Origin: Berkiella sp964606325
GTDB taxonomy: Bacteria; Pseudomonadota; Gammaproteobacteria; Berkiellales; Berkiellaceae
Assembly (NCBI GenBank): GCA_964606325.1
Contig: CAZSGE010000003.1
Location: 62,001 to 126,000, forward strand
Length of the DNA: 64,000 nucleotides
Reading direction: 5' to 3'
Every line of letters begins with the position of its first letter. Within the stretch, counting starts at the first letter, position 1. Shown piece by piece: positions 51,751-59,937 of this stretch. The notes beneath the pieces are model-generated. The model had not been told where the DNA came from. It searched no databases and saw only the letters and a list, made by a program, of their open reading frames with translations. Position numbers and translations under genes: made by a program.

Positions 51751-53655
51751 ATGGCACAAAACAAATGGGATTTAGGCTTAACAATGAATGAGAAAATGTA
51801 TGCAGCGTTGTATGAAGAGTCTATCAATGATCCAACTATTTTTTGGGCTAAACAAGCAGAATGCTTTATAACTTGGTATCAACTGTGGCAGGAAGTCAAC
51901 CAAAGTGATTTTACAAAGGGACACATTGAATGGTTTAAGGGAGCTAAATTAAACGCTTGTTATAATTGCCTTGATCGTCATTTGCCAGAAAAAGCCAATC
52001 AAGTTGCTTATCTATGGGAGGGAGATAACTCGCATCGTCGCCATGAAATTACTTATCAAATGTTATATGAGAGAGTTTGTCGATTTGCTAATTCATTAAA
52101 AAGTCTTGGTGTAAAAAAAGGCGATGTTGTTTGTGTTTATATGCCAATGATTCCACAAGCCCTTGTTGCAATGTTAGCGTGCGCGCGTATAGGGGCTATT
52201 CATACCGTGGTTTTTGGCGGTTTTTCTCCTAAAGCACTTGCAGATCGTTTACACGATGCAAATTGTAAAGTGGTGATTACCGCAGATGAAGGGATCCGTG
52301 CTGGTAAAACTGTTCCTTTAAAGAAAAATGTTGATGAAGCCTTAACCTATGTAAAAGTTCGCAAAGTGATTGTCGTTAAAAATAGCGGTAATACTATCCC
52401 AATGTTTGCCCGCGATGTATGGTATCACGAGCTTATTCGAAGCGAATCTAGTGAATGTGTTCCAGAAGTCATGGACGCGCAAGATCCTTTATTTATCTTA
52501 TATACATCAGGTTCAACAGGTAAACCTAAAGGGCTCGTGCATACCACCGGCGGTTATTCATTGTATGCAGCAATGACCTTCCGTTATGTCTTTGATTATC
52601 AGCCACAAGATAAATATTGGTGTACAGCCGATATTGGTTGGATTACAGGACATACCTATATTGTGTATGGACCACTCTTGAATGGTGCAACTTCTGTGAT
52701 GTATGAAGGTGTGATTACATCTCCTCCTGATATTGCTTGGAATATTGTTGATAAATATAAAGTGACTATTTTTTATACCGCTCCAACGGCTATTAGAGCG
52801 TTGATGGCAACGGGTGATGAGCCGCTATCTCATAGTCAAAGAAAGAGTTTAAGAATTTTAGGTACGGTGGGAGAGCCAATTAATCCACAGGCATGGCAGT
52901 GGTATTTTGATAAAGTTGGGAATAAAAAGTGTTGGATAGTTGATACTTGGTGGCAAACTGAAACTGGTGGTGTCATGATGGCGCCGCTACCAGGCTTAGG
53001 AACTGCAAAACCAGGAGCTGCATGCCGTCCTTTTTTGGGTATTAAGCCTCAAATCGTTGATGAAAAGGGAAATGCTGTCAAACAGGGTGATACGGGCTTT
53101 TTAATCATTTCGCAAAGTTGGCCAGGACAGGCCTGTACTATATACGGTAATCATGAAAGATTTCTCAAAGGTTATTTTGGACATTATTCGGGGGCTTATT
53201 TTACCGGTGATGGCGCTTACCAAGATATCGATGGGGATTATTGGATCACAGGCAGAGTGGATGATGTCATTAATGTTGCTGGACATCGTTTAGGAACGGC
53301 TGAAATCGAAAGTGCGCTAGTGAAGCATGAATATGTTGCAGAAGCCGCGGTGATAGGCGTGCCGCATCCTGTGAAAGGTGAAAGTATTTATGCTTTTGTT
53401 TCATTAGTACAAGGAAAAAAATGGCAGGAAAGTTTAGTACCTTTACTTCAAAAGCAAGTGAATGATGAAATAGGTAAATTAGCCATGCCAGAACATATAG
53501 AATGCGTACCCAAGTTACCTAAGACACGCTCAGGCAAAATTATGCGTCGTTTACTGCGCCATGTGGTAACAGGTGAGTTTGATAAAATCGGTGATGTTTC
53601 AACATTAGCCGAGCCCGAAGTATTAGAACAATTAATTGCTGCGCATAAAAAATAG
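51751..53655 (+). CDS. acs: Acetyl-CoA synthetase
   Basis: Acs activates acetate to acetyl-CoA through acetyl-AMP. The ATG at 51751 directly follows an in-frame GTG at 51748; AAGGA lies upstream. The 634 residues show the AMP-binding P-loop YTSGSTGKPKGLVH (about 250–263), the acetate-pocket Trp region VDTWWQTETGG, TGDGAYQDIDGDYWITGRVDD and the C-terminal PKTRSGKIMRR with the Lys used for regulatory acetylation. Position next to thiolase and PHB genes suggests it feeds acetyl-CoA into PHB synthesis. A weak TTGTAA–16–TAATTT promoter lies at 51681–51708. Confidence 0.96.
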   Translation: MAQNKWDLGLTMNEKMYAALYEESINDPTIFWAKQAECFITWYQLWQEVNQSDFTKGHIEWFKGAKLNACYNCLDRHLPEKANQVAYLWEGDNSHRRHEITYQMLYERVCRFANSLKSLGVKKGDVVCVYMPMIPQALVAMLACARIGAIHTVVFGGFSPKALADRLHDANCKVVITADEGIRAGKTVPLKKNVDEALTYVKVRKVIVVKNSGNTIPMFARDVWYHELIRSESSECVPEVMDAQDPLFILYTSGSTGKPKGLVHTTGGYSLYAAMTFRYVFDYQPQDKYWCTADIGWITGHTYIVYGPLLNGATSVMYEGVITSPPDIAWNIVDKYKVTIFYTAPTAIRALMATGDEPLSHSQRKSLRILGTVGEPINPQAWQWYFDKVGNKKCWIVDTWWQTETGGVMMAPLPGLGTAKPGAACRPFLGIKPQIVDEKGNAVKQGDTGFLIISQSWPGQACTIYGNHERFLKGYFGHYSGAYFTGDGAYQDIDGDYWITGRVDDVINVAGHRLGTAEIESALVKHEYVAEAAVIGVPHPVKGESIYAFVSLVQGKKWQESLVPLLQKQVNDEIGKLAMPEHIECVPKLPKTRSGKIMRRLLRHVVTGEFDKIGDVSTLAEPEVLEQLIAAHKK

Positions 53656-53749
53656 TAAGCAACCAAGCAAAGAATAATGTAATCGAAACATAGTGCTCGG
53701 GACGGATTTTTGATAGGCTTAGTGCACAAAGCTTGGAAAGGAAATTACC

Positions 53750-54931
53750 ATGCAAGAGGTTTACATCGTCGGGGCAGCAAGAAGCCCAGTAGGCACTTTT
53801 GGTGGCTCGCTTTCAAAACTCAGCGCAAGCGCTATCAGTGCACAAGTCATCAAAGGCTTATTGCAAAAAATTTCACTTACCCCAGACAAAGTCAATGAAG
53901 TCATACTAGGACAAGTGCTAACAGCAGCGATGGGGCAAAATCCAGCGCGTCAGGCAAGCATAGCAGCAGGCCTTCCTTTTACTGTGCCAGCGATGACAAT
54001 TAATAAGGTATGTGGTTCAGGACTTAAATCAGTTCAGCTTGCTTACCAATCAATAGCATTGGGCGAAAGTGACATTGTGATTGCTGGTGGTCAAGAAAAT
54101 ATGTCGATGGCGCCACATGCATTGCTTAATTCTCGCAATGGCCAGCGTATGTCGGATTGGCCATTAAAAGACACAATGATAATCGATGGCTTATGGGATG
54201 CGTTTAACAATTATCATATGGGTCAAACAGCTGAAAACATAGCCACAAAATTTAATATCAGCAAAGAAGCACAAGATGCTTTTGCAGCGCGGTCACAGCA
54301 AAAATGTGAACAAGCTCAAAAAGAAAATCGCTTTGAGGCCGAAATTATCCCTATTGCTGTTCCTAAGGGCAAAAGCGAAACGGTTCTCTTTCAAAAAGAT
54401 GAATATCCTAGAGCGGGCGTCACGGCGCAATCGCTTAGTCAGTTAAAACCAGCTTTTGTGCCAACAGGCAGTGTGACGGCGGGAAATGCTTCAGGCATTA
54501 ACGATGGCGCAGCGATCATTATTGTTGCAAGCAAAGCTGCGGTTGAAAAGTATGGTCTAAAGCCTTTGGCGAGAATTGTTGCTAGTGCGCAATCAGGAGT
54601 TGATCCTGCTATTATGGGAACTGGACCGATAGCCGCTAGTCGACTTTGCTTAGATAAAGCGAAATGGTCTGTGAACGATCTCGATTTAATTGAAGCCAAT
54701 GAAGCATTTGCAGCGCAAGCCATTTGTGTCAATAAAGAAATGGGTTGGGATGAAAACAAAGTAAATGTGAATGGTGGCGCCATTGCATTAGGCCATCCGA
54801 TTGGGGCTTCAGGCGCAAGAATTTTAGTCACGTTATTACACGAAATGATCCGCACAAATGCTAAGAAAGGTCTTGCAACTTTGTGCATTGGCGGTGGGCA
54901 AGGGATAGCATTGGCCATAGAGCGCGTTTAA
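53750..54931 (+). CDS. phaA: Acetyl-CoA acetyltransferase (beta-ketothiolase)
   Basis: PhaA condenses two acetyl-CoA to acetoacetyl-CoA, the first step of PHB synthesis. The 393 residues are typical for the tetrameric biosynthetic thiolase: nucleophile Cys in NKVCGSGLKSVQLA (about 89), NEAFAAQA, GGAIALGHPIGASGARI with the catalytic His, and the second Cys in TLCIGGGQGIA. GGAAAGGAAA precedes the ATG. It is followed by phaB after 21 bases. Confidence 0.95.
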   Translation: MQEVYIVGAARSPVGTFGGSLSKLSASAISAQVIKGLLQKISLTPDKVNEVILGQVLTAAMGQNPARQASIAAGLPFTVPAMTINKVCGSGLKSVQLAYQSIALGESDIVIAGGQENMSMAPHALLNSRNGQRMSDWPLKDTMIIDGLWDAFNNYHMGQTAENIATKFNISKEAQDAFAARSQQKCEQAQKENRFEAEIIPIAVPKGKSETVLFQKDEYPRAGVTAQSLSQLKPAFVPTGSVTAGNASGINDGAAIIIVASKAAVEKYGLKPLARIVASAQSGVDPAIMGTGPIAASRLCLDKAKWSVNDLDLIEANEAFAAQAICVNKEMGWDENKVNVNGGAIALGHPIGASGARILVTLLHEMIRTNAKKGLATLCIGGGQGIALAIERV

Positions 54932-54952
54932 CCAGATCTTAGGGCAAAGGAC

Positions 54953-55696
54953 ATGAGCAAACGAATTGCATTAGTGACAGGGGGTACCGGCGGTATCGGC
55001 ACTGCTATTTGTCGCTCCTTGCATGACAATCAAGTTCGCGTGATTGCAGGCTACAGCCATGGGGGCGATGCCACCCATGCTAGAAAATGGCAGGAAGAGC
55101 AAGCAAAAGATAATTATCCCTTTGAAATCGTTTATGGTGATGTTTCCAATTTTGAATCTTGCGCCGGTATGATTGAAGAAGCGCATAAAATGGGACCTAT
55201 CGACATTTTGGTTAATAATGCAGGTATAACGCGTGATACCACTTTCAAAAAAATGGAAGTAAAGCAATGGGATCAAGTCATACGGATCAACCTTGATAGT
55301 ATCTTTAATGTCACGCGACATGTTATCAATGGCATGCTAGAACGCAATTTTGGGCGTATCATCAATATTTCGTCCATTAATGGTCAAAAGGGACAGTTTG
55401 GTCAATGTAATTATTCAGCTGCAAAAGCGGGTATGCATGGTTTTACCAAATCTCTCGCACAAGAAGTTGCCAATAAGGGCGTTACGGTGAACACCATTTC
55501 GCCAGGTTATGTTGCAACAGAGATGGTGCAAAAAGTTGCACCTGAGATTTTAGAAAAAATTATTGCGCAAATTCCAGTAGGAAGATTAGCGCAGCCTGCT
55601 GAAATTGCTAGGGTGGTAACCTTCCTAGCATCAGATGACGCAGGATTTATAACCGGAGCAAATTTCGCCATTAATGGCGGACAATACATGTCCTAG
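54953..55696 (+). CDS. phaB: Acetoacetyl-CoA reductase
   Basis: PhaB reduces acetoacetyl-CoA to (R)-3-hydroxybutyryl-CoA with NADPH. This 247-residue SDR shows VTGGTGGIGTAICRSL, the NNAGITRDTTFKKM motif typical of PhaB, the catalytic Ser in INISSINGQKGQFGQ and YSAAKAG, and the C-terminal ITGANFAINGGQYMS. The GQFGQCNYSAAKAGMHGFTKSLAQE stretch favours PhaB over FabG. It lies between phaA and phaR. Confidence 0.95.
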   Translation: MSKRIALVTGGTGGIGTAICRSLHDNQVRVIAGYSHGGDATHARKWQEEQAKDNYPFEIVYGDVSNFESCAGMIEEAHKMGPIDILVNNAGITRDTTFKKMEVKQWDQVIRINLDSIFNVTRHVINGMLERNFGRIINISSINGQKGQFGQCNYSAAKAGMHGFTKSLAQEVANKGVTVNTISPGYVATEMVQKVAPEILEKIIAQIPVGRLAQPAEIARVVTFLASDDAGFITGANFAINGGQYMS

Positions 55697-55721
55697 TCTT
55701 TCATCGATGAGGGCCCCAGAG

Positions 55722-56261
55722 ATGAGTGAACCACGCATTATCAAAAAATATCCAAATCGTCGTTTATATGACACAGCAATTAGCAGTTATATAACGCTTG
55801 AGGATGTAAGACGTTTAGTTGTAGAGCAAGTCGCCATCAAGGTTATTGATGCGCGATCTCAAAACGATATTACGCACAGCACATTATTGCAGATCATTAT
55901 TGAGCAAGAAGAAAACGGGCCGCCCATGTTTTCTATTGATAGCTTGCAGAATATGATTCGCTCTTATGGCGGGTCAATGCAAGATATGCTGAGCAAAATG
56001 TTTGAGCAAGGCGTTGAGCTTTTTTCAAAGCAGCAGATGCTTTTTAAAACGACTTTAGCCGAAGGATTGCAGGAGCCAAAGTCGCCTGATCCCCTGAGGT
56101 TAATGACAGATATCGTGCAAAAGAATATGGCACATTGGCAGCAATTACAGCATCAATGGATGAATAATCTTGTCGCCAAAGAGAGTGCTATGCAAGATGA
56201 AATGTCTAAAGTAGAAGAGCCGCCGTTACACACGCCAGAAAAAAGTAGTGAAATGGAATAG
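55722..56261 (+). CDS. phaR: PHB synthesis regulator PhaR
   Basis: PhaR binds PHB granules and represses phasin and PHB genes until polymer appears. I use the ATG at 55722 (MSEPRIIKKYPNRRLYD); upstream in-frame starts would overlap phaB. The 179 residues carry the DNA-binding PHB_acc_N domain (KKYPNRRLYDTAISSYITLEDVRRLV) and the PHB accumulation domain (FSIDSLQNMIRSYGGSMQDMLSKMFEQG), then a Met/Gln-rich helical tail. The start has only a weak ribosome-binding site. Confidence 0.93.
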   Translation: MSEPRIIKKYPNRRLYDTAISSYITLEDVRRLVVEQVAIKVIDARSQNDITHSTLLQIIIEQEENGPPMFSIDSLQNMIRSYGGSMQDMLSKMFEQGVELFSKQQMLFKTTLAEGLQEPKSPDPLRLMTDIVQKNMAHWQQLQHQWMNNLVAKESAMQDEMSKVEEPPLHTPEKSSEME

Positions 56262-56349
56262 GTTAGCTTCATTGCTTGACACCTAACTCGGTGCTGCCTA
56301 TCCTTTTGGAAAGACTGTTGCGTTGCAAAATTTCCAGAAGGAGTCCTTT

Positions 56350-56766
56350 ATGCCAGCATCGATGTTTGATCAGCTTCTTAATCCACACAAATCTTTTTTA
56401 GCACCTATGCTCGCATATAATAACATGACAATGCGTCTTTACGGCGATGTTAGTAAAGAGCATATTAAAATGGTCAATGATCTGATGCTTTGCCATGCCG
56501 AGTCGCTCCAAGATTTAAGCCAAGCCAAAAAATGGGAACAGATTATGCAGATCCAAGGCGACTTTTTGGCGAAAGTGGCTATTCCGCTAAATGAATATGC
56601 TCAGCATATGATTGACGCAACGTTAGAAGGGAATTCAAATTACTCGAAATGGCTTGAAGATAATTTCGAGAAGAACACGCAAGCTTTTAAAGAGAATGTT
56701 AAAGAAACGGTGAAAGAAGGTAAGCAATTGCAAGAAAAAGCGCTCGGTAAACCTCATCAAAGATAA
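56350..56766 (+). CDS. Phasin family protein
   Basis: Phasins coat PHB granules and control their size. From the ATG at 56350 (AAGGAG upstream) this gives 138 residues, all-helical and amphipathic, with the phasin_2-like pattern (DLSQAKKWEQIMQIQGDFL, then a Lys/Glu-rich helix NTQAFKENVKETVKEGKQLQEKA). There is no signal peptide. It directly follows phaR, its likely regulator, and ends at a strong terminator. Confidence 0.88.
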   Translation: MPASMFDQLLNPHKSFLAPMLAYNNMTMRLYGDVSKEHIKMVNDLMLCHAESLQDLSQAKKWEQIMQIQGDFLAKVAIPLNEYAQHMIDATLEGNSNYSKWLEDNFEKNTQAFKENVKETVKEGKQLQEKALGKPHQR

Positions 56767-56782
56767 AATATAACTATTAGTT

Positions 56783-56813
56783 AAAAAAGTCGGCAAGTGC
56801 CGACTTTTTTTTT
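56783..56813 (+). terminator. Rho-independent terminator after the phasin gene
   Basis: AAAAAAGTCGGCA and TGCCGACTTTTTT pair over 13 bases with a very short AG loop, followed by more T. Confidence 0.93.
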
Positions 56814-56825
56814 GCTTATAAATGA

Positions 56826-56871
56826 ACACCCACTTCAATTATCTGGACACCCAGGTGATTGAAGTGGGTGT
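56826..56871. repeat. Long nested inverted repeat
   Basis: ACACCCACTTCAAT (56826–56839) pairs perfectly with ATTGAAGTGGGTGT (56858–56871) over 14 bases. Inside, CTGG–CCAG (56843–56854) forms a smaller hairpin around ACAC. It lies just after the phasin terminator and 98 bases before the next gene. It has the same nested layout and a shared GGACAC core with the element at 39917–39963. Confidence 0.65.
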
Positions 56872-56969
56872 AAGGTAATTCATTTAAGATGTTCTTAATC
56901 TCATCAAGCAAGGGGAACTATTTCTATTTGAGTAAGTCCAAACTATAAAACATACAAAAGGAGAGGATC

Positions 56970-57248
56970 ATGCTTAAAACACTCTTGAGCGCATTAATCC
57001 TGACCGCATCTGGCACTTGTTTAGCCTATAGTCATGATGGCTATCCCAATAGCACGAATTTTAATTATCAGGTGGTTCATGGTGATAGAGAACACAATGA
57101 TTACCTCGATCATTACAGTGAAGATCTCTACCGCATTCGTTATCGAGGGAATCATTGGTATACGGATGAACGTTATTATTACTATTATGATGATTTCGAC
57201 CCAGCAGTGAATCGAATGAACCATCCTTCCATAGATTTTAGACGATAG
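56970..57248 (+). CDS. Small Tyr-rich secreted protein
   Basis: The 92-residue precursor opens with a signal peptide (LKTLLSALILTASGTCLA). The mature part of about 72 residues is very rich in Tyr, Asp, Asn, Arg and His (RGNHWYTDERYYYYYDDFD). AAAGGAGAGGATC precedes the ATG, an ideal start. No family is recognised. A Tyr/His/Asp-rich exported peptide could bind metal or the cell surface, but this is only composition. Confidence 0.68.
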   Translation: MLKTLLSALILTASGTCLAYSHDGYPNSTNFNYQVVHGDREHNDYLDHYSEDLYRIRYRGNHWYTDERYYYYYDDFDPAVNRMNHPSIDFRR

Positions 57249-57266
57249 CGGAAGGGTAGTTGTTAG

Positions 57267-57557
57267 TTACAACTTGCTAAACATGGTTTTGAGCACGTCC
57301 ATAAAGCTTTCTTTGGCTAGATGTGGATCAATATTACCACTTAGCAGTAAAACGAGCTGTAGCCAACCCAGTAAAGCAGCCAATATAGCAATCGGCAATC
57401 CAGCACCTATCCCTAATAATACAAAACAGCCCAGCATAGTGAACAATTGCGAAAATAATAAACCGTTTGCAAATAATCCCATCATGGTAATGGTGGTATA
57501 GAGCAAACTACCAATGGCAATTAACATCAATGTAATGGCAAGGTAAAGTTTAGTCAT
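57267..57557 (-). CDS. Hypothetical small membrane protein
   Basis: The 96-residue protein is hydrophobic, with about three predicted membrane helices (residues 3–30, 33–48 and 50–72), followed by a short polar tail. There is no recognised family. Its ATG overlaps the stop of the upstream nitroreductase gene by eight bases, so it is translated with the dksA–nitroreductase transcript. Overlapping antisense frames here look like shadows. Confidence 0.65.
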   Translation of the reverse strand: MTKLYLAITLMLIAIGSLLYTTITMMGLFANGLLFSQLFTMLGCFVLLGIGAGLPIAILAALLGWLQLVLLLSGNIDPHLAKESFMDVLKTMFSKL

Positions 57558-58254
57558 AGTGCACCGTAAAGGTAGAGATGTCTTCTCTTGATGTTCTATA
57601 TTGATTCACAGGATGTGACCAATCCGCATAGCCAATCGCCATGCCACAAACGATATGCATGGTTTTGGGAATGTTAAGCTGCTCACGAATAATATCAGGA
57701 TATTCTGCTAATGCAGCTTGCGGGCAAGTTTCTAAACCAAAGCCTCTGGCGCTGAGCATGACATTTTGTATAAACATCCCCATATCCATCCATGAACCTT
57801 TGTGCAAGTTTGCGTCCAAATAAAAGATAAGTGCGAGAGGCGCGCCAAAAAAGTGATAATTTTTATACCACTGTTCTTTTCTTTTATCTTTATCGTCGAC
57901 GGCAATGTTCAAGGCGCCATATAAGGCCATACCGCAAGCTTTGCGACGGCTTTTATAGGGCTCAACCCATTCAGTAGGATAATATTGATAATCTGGATTC
58001 TCAGGCACATTGTTGTCGCGCGCACTGATAATAGCTTGGGTAATTTTTTCCCGATGTTTTTGCCCAACAACAGCAACGTGCCAGGGTTGGGTATTCACAC
58101 CAGAAGGTGCAAACCTTGCGGTTTCTAAAATTTGAGTAACAATATCGGGAGAGATGGGTTTATCTAGGAATGCTCTGACAGAGCGGCGATCGCGAATAAT
58201 CGCGATCACTTCATGCTCAGGTAAACGAGGATGATTAGCGTCCTTGTTTTTCAC
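57550..58254 (-). CDS. Nitroreductase family protein
   Basis: This 234-residue FMN-dependent oxidoreductase starts at a GTG inside the last codons of dksA. Visible family motifs are IRDRRSVRAFLDKPI (FMN phosphate binding), ARFAPSGVNTQPWHVAVV, MDMGMFIQNVMLSARGFGLETCPQAAL and IVCGMAIGYAD. It reduces nitroaromatics or quinone-like substrates with NAD(P)H; the physiological substrate is unknown. Co-transcription with dksA could tie it to the stringent or stress response. Confidence 0.92.
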   Translation of the reverse strand: MKNKDANHPRLPEHEVIAIIRDRRSVRAFLDKPISPDIVTQILETARFAPSGVNTQPWHVAVVGQKHREKITQAIISARDNNVPENPDYQYYPTEWVEPYKSRRKACGMALYGALNIAVDDKDKRKEQWYKNYHFFGAPLALIFYLDANLHKGSWMDMGMFIQNVMLSARGFGLETCPQAALAEYPDIIREQLNIPKTMHIVCGMAIGYADWSHPVNQYRTSREDISTFTVHYD

Positions 58255-58732
58255 GTACTTCAGCGAGTGTTTTGCAATCGATACATAATGTCGCAGTGGG
58301 TCTAGCTTCTAAGCGTCGGATCCCAATTTCAATGCCACATTCTTCGCAATAACCATAATCGCCGCTATCAATAGATTTAATAGACTCATCAATTTTATTG
58401 ATAAGTTTATGCTCTCTATCTCTTGCGCGTAAACGTAATGCAAAGGTTTCTTCTAAAGTTGCTTGATCGCTGACATCAGCAGGTACTTCAGCAAGCTCTT
58501 TAAGATCATGTATGGTTTCATCCCCACCTTGTAGTAAGGCGGTTTTCCAAATATTGAGCAACTTTCTAAAATGCTCTAATTGAGCTTTGCTCATATACTC
58601 TTCGCCTTTCTTTGGCTCATAGGGCTTCACCCCATAAGATAATAAGGTTTGAGTGGTGGTGGGATTGCTTCCTTGCGTTGGTGCCTTCACTGTTTTTTTC
58701 TTCGTTGTGTTGCTATTGGTTTCGGCTGACAT
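58235..58732 (-). CDS. dksA: RNA polymerase-binding transcription factor DksA
   Basis: DksA enters the polymerase secondary channel and works with ppGpp. The start is the ATG at 58732 behind AGGAGGAAGCC; a longer frame to 58807 lacks such a signal. The 165-residue product has a Thr/Lys/Asn-rich N-terminal extension, the coiled-coil with LEETFALRLRARDREHKLINKI, and a canonical four-Cys zinc finger (YCEECG … LCIDC). The coiled-coil tip residues DVSDQATLEE keep the Asp-x-x-Asp/Ala pattern. It is divergent from sfsA, which in E. coli lies in line with dksA. Confidence 0.96.
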   Translation of the reverse strand: MSAETNSNTTKKKTVKAPTQGSNPTTTQTLLSYGVKPYEPKKGEEYMSKAQLEHFRKLLNIWKTALLQGGDETIHDLKELAEVPADVSDQATLEETFALRLRARDREHKLINKIDESIKSIDSGDYGYCEECGIEIGIRRLEARPTATLCIDCKTLAEVREKQGR

Positions 58733-59061
58733 GGCTTCCTCCTCCTGACGCAAAAACGTCCAGGTAAGATTCAAATCTATCTCATTTCCAGTTGGAACTT
58801 CAATCATTAAAAAAAGTTCCCTAATTTCTTACTTAGTTTAAATAAGTCAGAAATCTAGAAATTGTGCTTCCATACACTGAGGGTGCGAATATACACGTTA
58901 ATGTTAGCTTTGGCTAGGCACCAATTGTCGAACAAACGGGTAGGAAATCAGACATTTGCGCTCAACGGTAAGCTTTATTTAAACCTGGACTCAACTTTGT
59001 TAGTTACTTCGCCGACTATAATTATAAGGAAAACACAATAAATTAGAAAATTGGTGTAAAC
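58733..59061. other. Intergenic region between dksA and sfsA
   Basis: The 329-base gap separates two divergent genes and should contain both promoters. A TATAAT box is at 59016–59021, 41 bases before the sfsA start, but without a good -35 at normal spacing. I see no small gene, repeat or terminator. A putative dksA leader of about 100 bases is AT-rich without an obvious long hairpin. Confidence 0.5.
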
Positions 59062-59808
59062 ATGGAATTCGCAAGTCAATTAACGCAGGCTGTCCTTCTT
59101 AAAAGATATAAGCGCTTTTTGGCAGAAATCGTTATTAATAACCAAGAACATCGTGTTATTTATTGTCCCAACATGAGCGCCATGACAGGATGTGACATCC
59201 TAGGAAGCCGCATTTGGTTTTCCCATTCGCCTAGCCCGAGAAGAAAATTCCCTGATACCTGGGAGCTGGTAGAAGTGGATGGTGGCCATTTAGTCTGTGT
59301 AAATACACAAAATTCCACTGAGCTAGTAACTGAAGGTATTGATGCGGGAATAATTAAAGAGCTGCAAGGATACGCACATGTGAATGTTGCCCCCAATCCT
59401 TTGGGCGAGTATGCGTTTGATATATCCCTTTGTAAGTCAAATCCTTCAGTTGAAGATCCCAGCTGCTTTGTGCATATTAATAATGTCACCCTAGGCGATG
59501 AAATTCACCGCGGATTTTTCCCTGATGCGCCCACAGATAAAGGCGTTTCTCAGCTTAAAGCACTCATTCACGCCAAAGAAAATGGCTATCGCTCAGTACT
59601 TTTGTATTGTGTTCAACACACAGGCATAGAAAGGCTATTTCCAGCCGATCATATCGATCCCAAATACGGCAGTTTGCTCAGACAAGCACTGATTGCTGGT
59701 GTTGAAATCTACGCCTATCACGTTGATATTTCATTAACTGAAATGTCAATTACAAGACCTGTAGAAGTCTGTATTCCAGCAAGAATGATTTGTTCATCAA
59801 GATTGTAA
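59062..59808 (+). CDS. sfsA: Sugar fermentation stimulation protein SfsA homologue
   Basis: SfsA is a DNA-binding, nuclease-like protein linked to maltose gene expression in E. coli. The 248 residues have an OB-like N-domain (VLLKRYKRFLAEIVINN; YCPNMSAMTGCD) and a PD-(D/E)xK-like C-domain (FPDAPTDKGVSQLKALIHAKENG). The usual C.NTGSM.G…PGS box is altered to YCPNMSAMTGCDILGS. The length is normal. It sits next to dksA as in many gammaproteobacteria, though divergent. Confidence 0.93.
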   Translation: MEFASQLTQAVLLKRYKRFLAEIVINNQEHRVIYCPNMSAMTGCDILGSRIWFSHSPSPRRKFPDTWELVEVDGGHLVCVNTQNSTELVTEGIDAGIIKELQGYAHVNVAPNPLGEYAFDISLCKSNPSVEDPSCFVHINNVTLGDEIHRGFFPDAPTDKGVSQLKALIHAKENGYRSVLLYCVQHTGIERLFPADHIDPKYGSLLRQALIAGVEIYAYHVDISLTEMSITRPVEVCIPARMICSSRL

Positions 59809-59937
59809 AAAGCTGTAAATACACGCATTAGGTCTTGGTTTTTTACCACTTCATCTGTATTTGATTTAGTTAAATTTCCAGTTTGGATAAACTGTTGCAA
59901 GCGCAATTTCTTATCTGTACCTAACTGGAGTCATACT

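Noticed and set aside
54439..54918. 159-residue frame antisense to the thiolase gene
   Set aside because: Shadow of a highly conserved gene; Ala/Pro/Ser-rich composition is typical of antisense coding.
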